DNA of 64,000 nt from Daucus carota subsp. sativus (taxonomy: Eukaryota > Streptophyta > Magnoliopsida > Apiales > Apiaceae): positions 37,037,606 through 37,101,605 of the forward strand of contig NC_030387.2 in NCBI RefSeq assembly GCF_001625215.2, in the 5' to 3' direction. Positions 12,001-22,394 of the stretch are shown here, one piece after another. The position numbers and the translations under genes are program-made. The stretch's first letter is position 1. Each line of letters begins with the position of its first letter. The notes beneath the pieces are model-generated. The model was not told where the DNA came from. It searched no databases and was given only the letters and a program-made list of their open reading frames with translations.

Positions 12001-13150
12001 TTATCATAAAATCTTGATATTTGCCATGCCATTCATATAATTCTGGACTGTGATGACACAGTTTTCCGATAAAGATCGAATCTTTGACGTGGGATTTGAG
12101 ATTTATGATAAAGTTCGAATTTTTATTTCTTATCTCATTTGATATCTTGGTGTAGTTTTAATTTTTCTATTTTTTTGAGAGAAAATAAGTAAAATAATTA
12201 AGAAATAACAATTATAAAAGATATAATTCTAAGTAGTTGAGAAATAGGGATCTTAACGGGAATTTAATAGCGAAAATCTATGAAGTTCTAAGTAGTTAAG
12301 AAATAAAAATCTTAAAAGATCTTAAAAGAAAAAAGAGAGATAATTCTAAATTGTTAAGAAATAGGAGTTTTAAAAAAATACAATAGCTAGAATCTATTAA
12401 ATTCCAAGTAGTTAAGAACTACAAATCTTAAAAAGAAAAGTGAGATGATACTAAACAGTTAAGAAATAGGAATCTTAAGAAAAATATAATAGCTATAATC
12501 TATGGAATTGAATATATTTGTCCAATTATAATTATAATTTTATCATAATGTATATGATTCTTGATTAGTATTGTGTTAAGGGGAGGGCAGCCCAAATTAA
12601 TTTTTATCTGAATAATATTAAATTTTCTATTAGTATTATGTTTGACGGAAAAACGGCTAAAATAATTTTTTTTTTATCTAAGTTATAATATACAGTATTT
12701 TTTATTAAAATGAGACCATGGCTTAAAAAAAAATTCATCCAATTGTAATTTTTAATTTTATCATAATTATATTAATTTTTTATTAGTATTGTGTGTTGAT
12801 GGTACAACGACTCAAACTAATATTTATATTATAATATTTTTTTATTAGTATTGTGTTTGACAAGAGAGCAGCTCAAACTAATTTTTATCTATATTATTAT
12901 ATTTAATTTTATCATAATTACTGATTAATATTGTCTGGAAGGACGGTTCAAACAATTTTTTTTATTAGTATTGTGTTTGACAAGAGGCCACTTAAACAAA
13001 TTTTTATATTAATTATAATATTTTTTATTTAGTGATATGTTTAACGTGAAGATGACTCGAAATAATTTTTATGTAATTATAATAATAATTCGTATTAAAA
13101 TTTATAAGAAAATTAATAATGTCGCCGCGAAGCGCGGCTTTATTCACTAG
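9011..13150 (+). mobile_element. Helitron (non-autonomous, compound)
   Basis: The 3' end is clear: a GC hairpin CCGCGaagCGCGG (13125-13137), nine bases, then CTAG (13147-13150) followed by T. This is the classic Helitron terminus, with insertion between A and T. The 5' end is placed at TCAATATATATA (9011), preceded by A, and is less certain. No Rep/helicase frame is visible, so it is non-autonomous. The interior holds a 497-bp tandem duplication (9053 and 9550) and two head-to-tail versions of the 3' region, at about 10917-11490 and 12545-13150. The first of these ends in a decayed hairpin (about 11474-11487) with no CTAG. Confidence 0.7.
9053..10046 (+). repeat. Tandem duplication, about 497-bp unit, inside Helitron
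   Basis: The block beginning TTGCTCGATTCAGTCTTC at 9053 recurs at 9550 with only scattered changes over nearly its whole length. Both copies end in TTAGATAACACGATATGTTC. Part of the unit (TAGTAGACACAAATAATAAA) recurs a third time near 10066, and degenerate copies of its start occur near 10130 and 10373. Within each unit, short words such as TACAATTCTTTTC also repeat. Confidence 0.85.
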
Positions 13151-13368
13151 TATAACTTAAAAGCAGAACAATAATCTTAATGCTTGTTAAAGTTGAAAGA
13201 TATTAATGATTAATTGACTATTATATTTAATATTACATATAAATGATAAATTATATATAAATTTGGATAATAAGAGTAATTATTTATAATTAAACAAAAA
13301 AATTATGATTTGTACTCCAATACTCCAATGTTTTTATGTACTCCATAGAACTTAACTCTAATTTTTAC

Positions 13369-14231
13369 CACTTTAAAAGAATAAAACTTGTTACCCAAAA
13401 AAAAATTATTTCTACGTTTTGTAGCTTATATATATTTATCTTGTCAGGAAATCTTAAATATATTTATATATTTTCTGCTTGTTTCCATGGATCTTGAATA
13501 TTGTTTTTTTTATATCTGATTTTGATTTTAAAGTGTCACAGAGTTTATATAGAGTCATTAGAATTTATGGACAATACTTTAAAATCCCATTAATTACGGT
13601 AGGATTTCAATAAACATAAAATACACCGAACAAATTCACAAAATTTATCATTTTATGAAGTTCAAAAAATCTACTAACACTTGAATATTATCAGATTATA
13701 ATAGATTTTAAACGATCTTAATTGAATAATATTAGATTTTTAAACATAATGTAAAATCTTAACTAAATAGCTCCGATTATAATCGAATACCTTACGATTT
13801 TATTAAAAATTTTGAAATACAAGTTGAATACAACTGGATTTTAAAAACGATTTTTTTTAATTTCAATTAAATACATCTTTAATAATCCTAAAACTTTTCA
13901 AAATACTCCGTATTATTTTTTCATAATTGATGTGCCTCGGGATTTGTTCGTCTTGAACTGATTTCAACTAGAGTCCAGTCCCGTAACCTTGGGGCTGACT
14001 GAGTATTACCTTCATGTGCATATAGCTCTGTTGGTGTATGGCCTGTGAGTTTGCAAGTTGCAACTCATGGTAAACAAACCGTGTCTGATTATTCAACCTA
14101 CTTTCACAAACCATTTCTGTTACAAACTATGATGTAAATGGCTCACATTTAATCTCTCTCCTGCAGTCAAGGAAGCAAAATTAAGCATGTATTCTAAAAA
14201 TAGTACGAAGCAGCGAGTAAATTTTGTTTTC
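13369..14231. other. Intergenic, upstream of polcalcin gene
   Basis: AT-rich flank with no supported gene. The 14000-14230 part is less AT-rich and is probably the distal promoter of the polcalcin gene. No repeat ends were recognised. Confidence 0.4.
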
Positions 14232-14298
14232 TCTAGGTGATCCATTTTCTTTTATCCCTCATCACAAGGATGACCATCCCCTTCCAAACTCAACTTGT

Positions 14299-14307
14299 CT
14301 TTATAAG
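14299..14307 (+). promoter_or_regulatory. TATA box of polcalcin gene
   Basis: CTTTATAAG lies about 90 bp upstream of the start codon at 14392, the spacing expected for a short-leader pollen-type gene. Confidence 0.55.
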
Positions 14308-14391
14308 CCACTGCATCCCATCTAGAAATTTTCTTAAAAACAAAATCCCATTTAAACAGATAAAGACATCAAAGATTTACTACAGGCAGCA

Positions 14392-14640
14392 ATGGCTGAT
14401 CCAGACGCAGCAGAGCACGAGAGAATCTTCAAGAAGTTTGACGCCAATGGGGACGGACAGATATCATCGACGGAGCTAGGAGACGCCTTGCAAAACCTTG
14501 GCAACGTCACGGTGGATGAAGTTAAGAGAATGATGTCTGAAATTGATACTGATGGCGATGGCTACATTTCATTCCAGGAGTTCACAGAGTTTGCCAAGGC
14601 CAACAAGGGCTTAATGAAAGACGTCGCCAAGGTCTTCTAG
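14392..14640 (+). CDS. Polcalcin, two-EF-hand pollen calcium-binding protein
   Basis: An intronless 82-residue protein, exactly the family size. Two EF-hand loops are complete: DANGDGQISSTE (about residues 17-28) and DTDGDGYISFQE (52-63), each with glutamate at position 12. The N-terminus DAAEHERIFKKFD and the C-terminus FAKANKGLMKDVAKVF are characteristic of polcalcins, the small pollen calcium sensors that are also cross-reactive allergens in many plants. Polcalcins are thought to act in pollen-tube calcium signalling in the cytosol. An upstream frame from 14237 is out of phase with this protein. Two AATAAA signals (14739 and 14751) follow about 100 bp after the stop, giving a compact gene. 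Confidence 0.96.
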   Translation: MADPDAAEHERIFKKFDANGDGQISSTELGDALQNLGNVTVDEVKRMMSEIDTDGDGYISFQEFTEFAKANKGLMKDVAKVF

Positions 14641-14738
14641 CTTCTGTTTTCTACTTCTTTTTACTATCGAATCCACACAATATGTATCGATGAAATAGTT
14701 TCCTAAATTTGTAGTAAAGATTACATTTGGATTCTGAT

Positions 14739-14756
14739 AATAAAATTTTCAATAAA
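14739..14756 (+). terminator. Poly(A) signals of polcalcin gene
   Basis: Two AATAAA hexamers, at 14739 and 14751, lie about 100 bp after the stop codon and are probably the 3'-end signals of the polcalcin transcript. Confidence 0.55.
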
Positions 14757-15477
14757 ATGGTTTCAGAACCATATCTCAGTGTCTCACTGTGTGGAAGTTT
14801 CTAAAACCACGTGGTTTATCATGTCCTTGACTCTATATGCATGGTGTATAATACAATATTGCAGGGCTGCTGGCTCCTAGCCATTATTTTGGAATCAGTT
14901 CTTTTCTTGTGTATATAGATAAGAAAAGGATAGATCAACACTTTCTATTTCAATATGAGTGGATAGAGGTTGAAGCATCTTAATCAAAGAAACTGAGATT
15001 TTGAGAAAAGAACAAAGCATAATCAGACATGCAGTTGTGCTGCTTTCCATGATGACTAAAATATACAAGAACAAATGTACGTCACCAACAACTATTTTAT
15101 TTTACCTATCACATAACTTTCACGATAAAGAGATTCCTCTCCGGTGCACAAGCTGAAGTTTTAGGCACTGAGTACGACTTTCATTGTGCATAACTAAAAC
15201 TTACATTTAATTTTTACGCTCAAAATTCAGTATGCAAACTAGATTGCTGAAGGTTGGTCAAAGAAAAAAATTGCCATGGTAAAGTAAGGATAATTGATTC
15301 TAGAATTTCCACCCTACAAAGTAATCTTCTATTATAAAGCACAAATATTCAGTATGTACATATGATTGCTCAACCTCAGCATGCTACCAGCTGGCCTATA
15401 CACATTTTTGAAAAGATTTACAAAATATAACTTTCCACGCAAATTGCTATTAATATGGTCAGGAGATTAGTGATCTA
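14757..15477. other. Convergent 3' flanks of polcalcin and kinase genes
   Basis: The two genes converge here. No further coding region or repeat was recognised. The stretch nearest 15477 is presumably the kinase 3' UTR. Confidence 0.4.
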
Positions 15478-18400
15478 TCAGTCCCAAAGATAACCTAAGT
15501 GATCGTCATTTTCAACTTCTGAAACTCCTAGCATTGCCAGAGCTAAATGGTCCTTCATATCGCTTCTTGACTGTTGTAATGGAGTGTAACAGTCGGTAAC
15601 AGAACCATTACCTGGAAAACTAGATTTCTTCTTATTAGATGGATTGGTTTGCACTTCTTTCAATATTGTAATAATTTCAGTGATGTTGGGTCTCCGGGAT
15701 TCTTCATTGGATATACAAGCAGCCGCAGCTTGGACCATCCGCGTAATTTGTTTCAAGTTTTTCTGAGTGAACTTGATATTCGGATCAATCAATTCTTCAA
15801 TTGCTCCTTGCTGCAAAAGTTGTTTTGCCTGCAACAGACAGAAAGATGTATTTTCATACAGCACCTCCACATATAATATATATCCTCTTAAATTTATACA
15901 CGGCATAGCCCCCTTCCCTTGCAAAAGATTATGCCAGAACGAATTTTTGGTAATGGCACAGGAAGAACGTAAATATAACCGACTCTTTAGCTTAAGACAT
16001 GATCCATGGCAGCTAAGTAAAATACAACTATAGTATCTCAGTCTTTGTCAGTATAGTATACGGTAGTATCCCAATTGAAGTAAAATTTTCGTTGATATAA
16101 TTGAACTGGATGTGTGATTTGAAACGTCATAAGATCCTATATATTACTACTGGACAAAATGAAGTGTCAGTCCTATATAGTATATACAGCACATGCAAAA
16201 AATTGCTGATAATCTAATTCAGGTTTATCTTATGTTTAGTAGTTACTACTACTACAATGATTAGTAGTAACTACAGGTAAAAAGAGAAAGAATGCATAGA
16301 TGTCAACTTGTAATTTAGCAACAAAGAAAAAAAAAAGATGTTGATTCTAATTTAAAAATTAAAAATTAAAAAATTACCTAGTAATCTCTACTGAAAGTGA
16401 CTCGAAAACCATAATTTGTCATCTCAAAAAATATGCTAATCGTCCTAAGAACATGTGCTTATATACAAAATGCTTATAAGAACGATAGATATCAGACTTT
16501 ACTTCTTATGGGCCATGCAGATTGTGGATTGGTCCTGATTAGGGGTGGCAATCGTTTCATTTCGTATACTTTCGTGTCGTGTATTTTCGTGTTTCGTGTA
16601 CTCGAAGGTGAAACCCGTATCCGCCCGTTATTAATTTCGTGTACCTAATTTGAAACCCGTATCCGTTTCGAATCGTTTCGTGTATATTTCGTGTACTTTT
16701 CGTGTATATTATATATAAAAATATTAATATATTTTTTAATCAAAAAATGGATTTAATATATATTTTCCTTTATAAATTTATTAAATGTGAATGATATATA
16801 TTATACTTGTATACAATTCTTTATAAATTTGTTAATGTATCTGCAATATATATCCACACATACATATAAATATATACTTTATATTCAATTATATATTTAA
16901 TATATCATTACATATATATAATAAATATAATCTACAAATATTTCGTGTACTTTCGTGTATTTCGTGTACCCCAAATGAAAACCCATATCCGACACGAAAT
17001 CTATCGTGTAATTTCGTGTTCGTGTACTTTCGTGTTTCGTGTATCGAAAATCAAAACCCGTATCCATTTTTTTCGTGTCGTTTCGTTTCGTGTTAGCGTG
17101 TTACGTGTCAAATTGCCAGGCCTAGTCCTGATGCCCAATTATGTGTAGGAACCCCTATACACTGATCTTTTAGCATAATGAGTGGAATAAATTAGCAGAG
17201 AAAAGAGCAAAAAGTAAAACTATGACCTACCCATGAAATCATGTTTCCTTCCCCTGGTTCTGTTCTTGTTTCAATTGGCTTCCTCCCAGTTACTAATTCC
17301 AGAAGAACCACACCGAAGGCATAAACATCAGTTTTGTCTGATATTTTTCCATGTTGGAAATATTCAGGAGCCAAATACCTGCATATGAGATATCAAGGTT
17401 CCATAAATGGGGAAAAGTGAAACAACTAAAAAATGTCAATAGGATTCTTAATTCAAGTTCCAGAGTTTTAGGTTGTAGAGATCAATACCCAAATGTTCCT
17501 TTTACAGTTTTGCAAAGAAAAGGGACTGAAGGTGCTTGAGTCCATGTAGCTAATCCAAAGTCACACAACTGCAATATCACTTAAAGTATTGAGATTTAAC
17601 ATTCTAATTATCATCCGATCTGTGCTTCCACAAAATCAACTTAAAACTACAATTGAATAATGTTATTAAATAAAGCTCATCTCTCACCTTAGGATTTTTA
17701 TTGGAAGAGAGAAGAATGTTTGAGGGCTTAATGTCTCTGTGAACTACACACCTTTCAGTCCCATTATGTAAATACCCAATTGCCGCTGCGATTCCTGTTG
17801 CAACTTTATACCTAACAGACCAGGGAAGTGAACAACCGCCCTTCACACCCTTCTTCTTTTCTGCAATATAGTCCACATAAATTCTATAAAACACGTCCAA
17901 TCAAATAGAATATGGTTTTATCAAGAGCAAGACAGTAACTAAGAGGAATTAAAAATTATACCATGCAAATATCTTTCTAAGCTTCCACCGGACACAAATT
18001 TGTATACCAAAAACAAGCCCTCATCTGGATCAATACAAAACCCAACCAGAGGAACAACCAATGGATTGTGGAGAGAACTAGCAATCATCAGTTCCCTACA
18101 AAATGCTTTTGAAGACTCTTTATCTTCTTTATCTAGTCGCTTAACCGCGACAGTAGTCCTCAGGTATCCAACTCTTCCTCTAAATACATAGCTCAATGCA
18201 CCTCTACCCAAAACTCTACCTACTCAATTCAAAACAACCAATAACAAAATTTATTAAAATTTCAAAACCACATATAAATTCCCAAGACAAAACAAGCTAT
18301 TGCATAAATTACTCAACTACATATATGTTTAAAGTGTAAGCATATACCTTTGGAAAAGCTGTGAGTAGCATGTAGAAGTTCATCATAAGTGAATCTAACA

Positions 18401-18873
18401 AGGGTATGGACCACAGGAGATATAGTCCTCTCTAATGACTCAATCCTACTCCATTTTAGTTCTCGAGATCCAGATTCAATCAAACCATTGTCCAAATTCA
18501 CCATTAAAACAGTAGAAGAACAAGAATTATTAGCAGTCATTGATTCAAGATCAATCTGTGAGCAAAAACTGAACCTGAATGAAGAATGAGGGTCAGCATT
18601 TGTCAATTCAGGGCCAGTCTCAGCAAGCAACCAAGCCTTGTTGTGTTCAGAATTCTTGATATTCTTGTCATCTTCTAGTCTATTGGAAGCCGGAAGAAAA
18701 CAAGAAAGCCCAAATTCCCAAACCATTTTTTGCAACAAAGTCTTGAATTTGAGGCTCTTTAGCTCATTATACTTGGAGGGCTTTTTCTCAGTATTATCAC
18801 TAGTAGCCACTTTAGTATTTGAAGCCGGCGAGTCTTCTGAGGTGGCACAAGTGATGCATTGGGTAAACCCCAT
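15478..18873 (-). CDS. Receptor-like cytoplasmic kinase (RLCK)
   Basis: Six exons on the minus strand: 18873-18348, 18219-17962, 17860-17688, 17568-17489, 17378-17231 and 15828-15478. They join in frame into 511 residues. There is no signal peptide or membrane span. The protein starts MGFTQCITC, with Gly2 and Cys6/Cys9, a typical myristoylation plus palmitoylation site for plasma-membrane attachment. Residues about 10-160 are low-complexity and rich in serine and asparagine. The kinase domain begins near [10 protein letters not shown], with glycine loop GRGALSYV (about 180-187), VAVK lysine 202, HRD at 302-304, DFG at 322-324 and APE at 349-351, so it looks catalytically competent. The tail ends [16 protein letters not shown]. 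The closest relatives I recall are plant RLCKs with an [10 protein letters not shown] lead-in. The exact subfamily and substrate are unknown. The 1.4-kb last intron holds a hAT MITE. Confidence 0.93.
16540..17124. mobile_element. hAT-type MITE in last kinase intron
   Basis: The 585-bp element begins TAGGGGTGGCAAT and ends, in reverse complement, TAGGCCTGGCAAT. It is flanked by an exact 8-bp duplication GTCCTGAT (16532-16539 and 17125-17132). Both ends are dominated by TTTCGTGT repeats, with an AT-rich core. It contains no open coding region and lies between exons 5 and 6 of the kinase gene. Confidence 0.88.
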
Positions 18874-21800
18874 TTGAGTAGATCTCTATGAGGGCACAGA
18901 AATTCAGAAGAAAGAGAGATGCAAGAAAGGGAGATAAAGAAAAAGGTGAGAACTTTGCTTGGACTTGAGGAGAGAATTTGTTAATAGAGAAAGGAGAGGG
19001 CTTTGGAGTAAATTGCAGTTACATATATTTTATGTATAGTTGGAATAGATTAATGATGTAGAGGTGTATTTAGTAATGGTGGATGGTAAGAGTGCATGAG
19101 AGAGAGAGGGAGAGAGGGAGAGAGAGAGAGAGAGAGAGATGGTCCAAGATGCAGAGGGAGGGAGGGAGAGAGACGGAGAGAGAGATGCAAAATGAAATAT
19201 ATATGTATCTCTCTGAGTGGAGAGGGAGAGAGGGAGTGACAGGGGAGAGGGAGATTCTTTGGTGTGAATGGTCAAGAAGACACAAGAACAGCAATAGGAG
19301 CATATATTGCTACATACATTTTCGATGTGAAAATTTCCAAGGACGAAATGATTGTACTATTATTATTGTTGAAGGGGGTTATGAAAATTAAACTGATACA
19401 TGCACACAATGATAAGGAAAAAGGAGATGTTTAATTGTTTATGGCCCATTTAAAGTTTTATGAGTAATTATGAGATTTTATTATGTCCCTACTCGGATAT
19501 TTTTAGATTTGGAATCAGAGAGATATTAGCATTTAATACAAACAAGCCACAATACATATAGATTGTCTTGTTGTAATAATCATATGCAATCTTGTTTGGC
19601 TTACTGCTTACATGAGTAATTTAATTTAGCATATATATTTTATTTTTGAAAATGATTAACAAGTAAAAATTTAAAGATTACAAAAATATACAATTGTGTG
19701 CAAAAGAATGAGATGACATGTTTTTATTGAATTAAAATAAAAAAAAAGCTTATACATTCAAAATTTATGATAATACTATATAATTATTATTTGACCAACT
19801 TGTGACCTACATCAATGCTAAGAATTTAATCGAAAGACAATTGCATTTACATACACTATTTAATGGATTAATGCACTTGTTTGGTAAGCAGCCTATTAAC
19901 CTCCGGTGCCAGCTCTTCTCATCCTTCTCCAACCACTAATAGTGACATCGGATAGTCACAATTATAGTCTTGTGTTGGATTTTTTAATGCAAATTTATTA
20001 TCATCCCAACCATTTTGCTGGTTATTTATTTACTGCTTCATTGTAAGATAAAAAAAACGTAAATGATATGCCGAAAATGGTGTCACATTTTTTTTATATG
20101 TAGAGTTCTGCAGCATAACGGTACATATAAAAATGTTATGTTTATGTTATTTATTCAAAAAATATTTTTAAAACGCACATAATGATGCAACAAACATATA
20201 TTTAGATTAGGATTGTGAAAATATATTTAAACTTTTGGGTTCTGCAACAAAATCTCATCGGTTCTTTGATTTCATTTTAATGATTGGTTCTATATTGAGC
20301 GCAACTCCCAAAAAATTATTGTGTATTTAAATTTTGATATTGTATATAATGAATAATAATAAAAATTAAATTTAATATTTATTTGACTATATCTTGGAAT
20401 TAAATATTTTCTTAAATTTTCAAGAGTACCTATTTGAGTGAACAATTTATAAAATTCAACTCCTTTTCTTGATACCTGTTTTTCTCAAAAGATTTGTCTA
20501 TTTTGACGTGTCGCACTGATTGTTAGTGTCTATGGACTGTTAATGCCCATGACTCATAAATAGTATTAAAAAGGTTAAAGTAAATATTTTATTTATTTTT
20601 TATAAAAATTTAATTAAAAAACAGGACATTAGGAAATATATAATTATAAATAATTTGGAATTAAAGTTAAAATTGACATCAAAACTTTTTTCAAGGTTAT
20701 ATATGGAAATCCCAATCTTGTAATTTATGGTTCAGATTTTAGTTTAAAATAATCTAATCTATCATTAATAATAATTAAATATAAAAGGAAATAAAAAAAA
20801 GTTACTTTCTATATAAAACATATTATTTTCTTTGATATGAATAATGAGACATTAAAAAGTGGTCAGCATCTCCAACCATATAAACCCCTTAGCTAAAAGG
20901 TTCAAAATATAAAAAATTTAGCCTAACATATTGAAAAAATCATATTCCAACCACATGGACATATTGTCTATAATTACAGGTCTGAAATAAATCTGTAGGA
21001 TGATTGCACATTATTTATTACCATATTAAAATGATATATTCTATTTTAACAAACTAAAATATTAATAACATTTTATTTTTAAATTATATCCAACCAATAT
21101 ATTCAATTACTACCCACGTCGGCATGACATTTCTCACTCAAGAAATATCAATCAGCATGCTCTATGCTAATCCGTACCCACATCGGTAGAAAATCATTGA
21201 ACCAAGATACGAGTACAAGATATGTTGACATGACAGACCGTCTGGCTCAGTGGCCCGCAAGCTTTTGCCTATCAACGACGATTTAGTTGTTTGTGATAAT
21301 TCTGATTGTAATACAAACGAGACGTTTAGCTAAACTCATCAAAAATACTTCTCCCAAAAATTAGTAGTGATTAGCTTGTTTGAGGGAAAAAAAAAAAAGT
21401 TCTCAAAAAAAAAAATTTAGCATTCACGAATTTTTTACAAATGCTTCATGTATTTTACACAAACTACAAAAATAATACAAGAAACAATGACGCTTTTGGG
21501 TGAAATTAAAATAAGTATTTCTTACTTAAAGTAAAAAAGTGAAGTAGAAGTTAGATAATACTTATAAATGATTAAAATGTTTGGGAAAAAAATAGAAATT
21601 ATAAAACAAAAGTTAAAATTCTTAGATTTTTATAAATGCTTCTAGACTTTTTACACAAATGGTATGAATAAGTACTTCTAACCAAGACCGGTTGATTATT
21701 TAGGGATGCTCTATTCAAAACTTAAAATGGCCTATGTAATAATCTAAATTATATTTTTAAGTAATCTTCACAAATAATAAAATAAGAAAAATCTATCTAT

Positions 21801-22394
21801 TTCAAATATAATTATTAAAAAAACAATATATATGAAAATAAATCTACATTTAAAAATAAATATTTTAGATAGGTGGTTATTTATATTATTTTAAAATTTC
21901 ATAAATGTAAAATATTGTAGGCTAAAAAGAAAATCAATTAACTTAAAATTTTAATTTTCACTAATAAGAAATTTTAGTTAGATATAAATAATTTTTATTT
22001 AACATTAAAATAACAAAAAGTATATAAAAAATTTAATAACATGATACTATAAATTATATTAATATGATAAAATTTTAGACCCTGAAATTTTTTAACCCCG
22101 TGCAAATGCTCCACTTGCACAGGTTATTAGCGGGCACTGCTTATAATTTCAGACGGGCAAACCCCACAATACATCAATCATGTTGGGCTTCTCTATTCTT
22201 TTGTTGGACCTGGACCGACACAATCGACATAAAACCCGAGCCCAGTCCTGATAATAAATCATTATAAATGATTGACACGCGGCATTTATAATTTACACTG
22301 TCCCTTGTCTGCACAAACTCTGATTTTTTTCTCAATTAACCAGGCGCAAAACTGAAAACCCTAGCCTATAATTTCTCCATTTCTCCTTTCAATC
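18874..22394. other. Divergent intergenic region, kinase and dsRNA-binding genes
   Basis: No gene is supported. 18874-19080 should be the kinase 5' leader and core promoter. 19090-19260 is a GA-rich tract, listed separately. The rest to about 22140 is very AT-rich with fragments of small repeats. One piece, about 20868-20940, starts CATCTCCAACCA, and another, about 22075-22130, has GTGCAAATGCTCCA. Both are typical of short plant MITE debris, without confident ends. Confidence 0.4.
19095..19260. repeat. GA/CT-rich tract upstream of kinase gene
   Basis: Imperfect GAGA runs on the plus strand (CT on the transcribed side of the kinase gene), 220-390 bp upstream of its start codon. Antisense frames through it give serine-leucine runs and are artefacts. 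Confidence 0.8.

Larger units (their letters stand above)
8806..13358. mobile_element. Mutator-like TIR element enclosing a Helitron
   Basis: Terminal inverted repeats of about 45 bp sit at 8806-8853 and 13311-13358. The left end reads GAGTCAAGTTCTATGGAGTA, and the right end in reverse complement reads GAGTTAAGTTCTATGGAGTA. The next 25 bases also match, with a TTGGAGTATTGGAGTACA core. A perfect 10-bp direct repeat TAATTTTTAC flanks the element (8796-8805 and 13359-13368). A 9-10 bp duplication with long terminal repeats is the Mutator-type signature. No transposase is visible. The element's own interior is small (8854-9010 and 13151-13310) because most of the length is the inserted Helitron. 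Confidence 0.8.

Noticed and set aside
14237..14479. Frame overlapping the polcalcin start
   Set aside because: Out of phase with the complete polcalcin protein, which has full family length and motifs.
19030..19391. Frames in the GA-rich tract upstream of the kinase
   Set aside because: Low-complexity translation of a microsatellite on both strands.
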